From: Methanomassiliicoccales archaeon | GTDB taxonomy: Archaea; Thermoplasmatota; Thermoplasmata; Methanomassiliicoccales; UBA472 | Assembly (NCBI GenBank): GCA_013329565.1 | Contig: DUJZ01000161.1 | Coordinates: 2,503 to 8,298, forward strand | Reading direction: 5' to 3' | Length of the DNA stretch: 5,796 bases | Position numbers and translations under genes: made by a program | Notes under the pieces: generated by a model | What the model was told of the DNA's origin: nothing | Seen by the model: only the letters and a program-made list of their open reading frames with translations | Databases searched by the model: none | Shown here: positions 4,623-5,796 of the stretch, piece after piece | How positions within the stretch are numbered: position 1 is the first letter of the stretch | Layout: the number at the start of each line of letters is the position of its first letter

Positions 4623-5330
4623 ATGAGAATCGTTTACGGGCCGATCAAGTCCCTGGGCTTGGGAAGGGTGGTGGCGGTCGATCCGATCAGCCGCTCGCCC
4701 AAGGTCTGCAACCTAAACTGCGTTTATTGCCCGTTGGGATGCGGCGGCATCGTTCTTTTGGAAAGATCGGACTTCATCGACGACGCCTCGATTCTGGAGC
4801 AGATCGGGGAATGCCTGCACCGCGAGGAGTGCGAGGCGGTCGTGTTCAAGGGTACCGGGGAGGCGCTTCTGGCCAGGAACATCTTCCAGATGGCACGAAG
4901 GTTGCGAGAAGGTTCCGATAAGAAGATAGCGCTGTTCACCAACAGCACCCTGCTGGGCGATCCCGAGGTGCTGGAGCAGCTGGACGCCTTCGACATAATA
5001 ATCGCCAAGTTGGACGCGGCAAGCGAGGAGATGTTCCGAACCGTCAACCGACCTCACCCTTCGATACGCTTCCAGGACGTCCTGGAAGGGATCAGGAGAG
5101 CGAGGGAGAACTTTGATGGCTCCTTCCGTATGCACGTCACCCTGGTCCGGGAGAACCTGTCGGACATCGACAACATCTCTCAGATATGCCGGGAGATATG
5201 CCCCGATTACGTCTATCTGGAAAGTCCGGAGGGATGCGATCCTTTCCATGCCGTTTGCAAGAAGGACATGCAGGCGGCAATGGAACGCTTCTTCGGGATA
5301 AGGTGCGTCAGCTCGCAGGATAAGGAATAA
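4623..5330 (+). CDS. Small radical SAM protein (COG0731-like), function unknown
   Basis: 235 residues. The N-terminus (MRIVYGPIKSLGLGRVVAVD) and the CNLNCVYCPLG motif resemble the COG0731 Fe-S oxidoreductase group. C29, C33 and C36 form the CxxxCxxC ligand set for the SAM-binding [4Fe-4S] cluster. G77-T-G-E80 replaces the usual GGE motif contacting SAM, and LFTNSTLL corresponds to the TNGTLL strand. The protein is too short for the wyosine enzyme Taw1/TYW1, which belongs to the same broad group. The C-terminal part holds five more cysteines (C189, C193, C205, C212, C228), possibly an auxiliary cluster, and C40 lies beside the main motif. Substrate unknown. The ATG at 4623 is well placed for the predicted promoter; two tandem TAA codons end the frame. 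It follows hypC by 55 bp, which may or may not be meaningful. Confidence 0.88.
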   Translation: MRIVYGPIKSLGLGRVVAVDPISRSPKVCNLNCVYCPLGCGGIVLLERSDFIDDASILEQIGECLHREECEAVVFKGTGEALLARNIFQMARRLREGSDKKIALFTNSTLLGDPEVLEQLDAFDIIIAKLDAASEEMFRTVNRPHPSIRFQDVLEGIRRARENFDGSFRMHVTLVRENLSDIDNISQICREICPDYVYLESPEGCDPFHAVCKKDMQAAMERFFGIRCVSSQDKE

Positions 5331-5360
5331 TAAAATAAGGGGAAAGGGAAAAGGTTTCGC
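5331..5360 (-). terminator. Pyrimidine-rich terminator between convergent genes
   Basis: This 30-bp gap separates the converging radical SAM and porB stops. Read on the minus strand it is a run of T and C tracts (TTTT, TTT, CCCC, then TTATTTTA), a typical archaeal termination signal for porB. The plus strand is A/G-rich and shows no matching T-run, so radical SAM transcripts may extend into porB antisense. Confidence 0.5.
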
Positions 5361-5796
5361 TCACATCTTGCAGAGCTTTATGAGGGACTCCCACTTCTTG
5401 TCCACGTTGGCCTGGATCTCGTCCGCGACTCCGGTGAACTTGCCCTTCATCAGGTGCTTGAAGCGACCCTGGGAGCTCAGCCAGTCCGACACCGGCTTCT
5501 TTTCCCTGGAACCTTCGGCGATGCGCAGCGACTCTCCGGTAAGCCTCCAATCGCCGTTCTCGTACTCGTACAGAGGCCAGATGCAGGTCTCCACGGCCAG
5601 CTTGGATATCGCGATGGTCTGCGAACCGTCGTGTCTCCAGCCGCGGGGGCAAGGGGAGATGACGTTTATGAAGGCCGGTCCTGGGGTGTCGATTCCCTTC
5701 TTGGACTTCTCGATGAGGTCCTTCCAGTTGTGCGGGGATGCCTGTGCCGCATAGGGCAAATCGTGGGCGATGATGATGCGCGTCAGGTCCTTGGGG
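5361..5796 (-). CDS. porB: 2-oxoacid:ferredoxin oxidoreductase beta subunit, probably pyruvate (PorB); N-terminus cut by window edge
   Basis: The last 144 residues of the thiamine pyrophosphate-binding beta subunit; full PorB proteins are about 290-330 residues, so about half is missing upstream of 5796. The enzyme converts pyruvate, CoA and oxidised ferredoxin to acetyl-CoA, CO2 and reduced ferredoxin, or the reverse in carbon fixation. Seen here are KDLTRIIIAHDLPYAAQASP, then GPAFINVISPCPRGW, whose cysteine matches the last ligand of the PorB [4Fe-4S] cluster, then AISKLAVETCIWPLYEYENG and the tail motif PVSDWLSSQGRFKHL with a closing helix. The frame is open to the window edge, and a TTG at 5759 is internal, not a start. 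The CPRGW motif disfavours a 2-oxoglutarate (KorB) enzyme, but the branched-chain VorB type is not excluded. It converges on the radical SAM gene. Confidence 0.87.
   Translation of the reverse strand, partial: PKDLTRIIIAHDLPYAAQASPHNWKDLIEKSKKGIDTPGPAFINVISPCPRGWRHDGSQTIAISKLAVETCIWPLYEYENGDWRLTGESLRIAEGSREKKPVSDWLSSQGRFKHLMKGKFTGVADEIQANVDKKWESLIKLCKM

Noticed and set aside
5368..5754. 128-codon plus-strand frame opposite porB
   Set aside because: Complement of well-conserved porB sequence; no independent support.

Overview
The window looks like a piece of an archaeal chromosome, most likely from the Thermoplasmatota, with Methanomassiliicoccales-like lineages a reasonable guess (inference). 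The archaeal signs are a homomeric NAC protein with a C-terminal UBA domain, an AlaX-type tRNA editing protein, a PorB-type 2-oxoacid:ferredoxin oxidoreductase subunit, TATA boxes about 26 bp before start codons, and an almost complete lack of Shine-Dalgarno sequences, which suggests leaderless or nearly leaderless transcripts. Genes are GC-rich and tightly packed, and the intergenic gaps are AT-rich. I see no mobile element, CRISPR array, tRNA or rRNA.

Layout. Positions 1-377 (minus) hold a 3'-truncated Lrp/AsnC-type regulator. It is divergent from an alaX-type alanyl-tRNA editing gene (520-1692, plus), and the gap between them carries a 30-bp dyad symmetry flanked by the two TATA boxes. A 131-bp AT-rich gap follows, with three copies of an 8-bp near-palindrome spaced exactly 31 bp apart, ending just before the BRE/TATA box of a leaderless glutamine synthetase gene (1824-3167). 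Next come an SRAP/HMCES-YedK abasic-site protein (3236-3913), the NAC gene (3975-4343) with hypC only 5 nt downstream (4349-4567), and a small radical SAM protein (4623-5330). The window ends with the convergent 3' end of a porB-like gene (5361-5796, minus, partial at its 5' end).

How it fits together. Most genes are ordinary core metabolism or housekeeping: nitrogen assimilation (glnA), translation fidelity (alaX), nascent-chain handling (NAC), hydrogenase maturation (hypC), DNA lesion protection (SRAP) and ferredoxin-linked carbon metabolism (porB). HypC implies a [NiFe]-hydrogenase elsewhere in the genome. The most interesting layer is regulatory. The core of the lrp/alaX dyad (GCAATTGT) differs by one base from the glnA upstream motif (RCATTTGT), so the local Lrp-like protein may control both its own divergent promoter and glnA. 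The glutamine synthetase is otherwise of the GSI-alpha type but has Thr at the position of the Bacillus subtilis feedback residue Arg62. The radical SAM protein has an unusual cysteine-rich C-terminus. None of this amounts to a clearly new multi-gene system.
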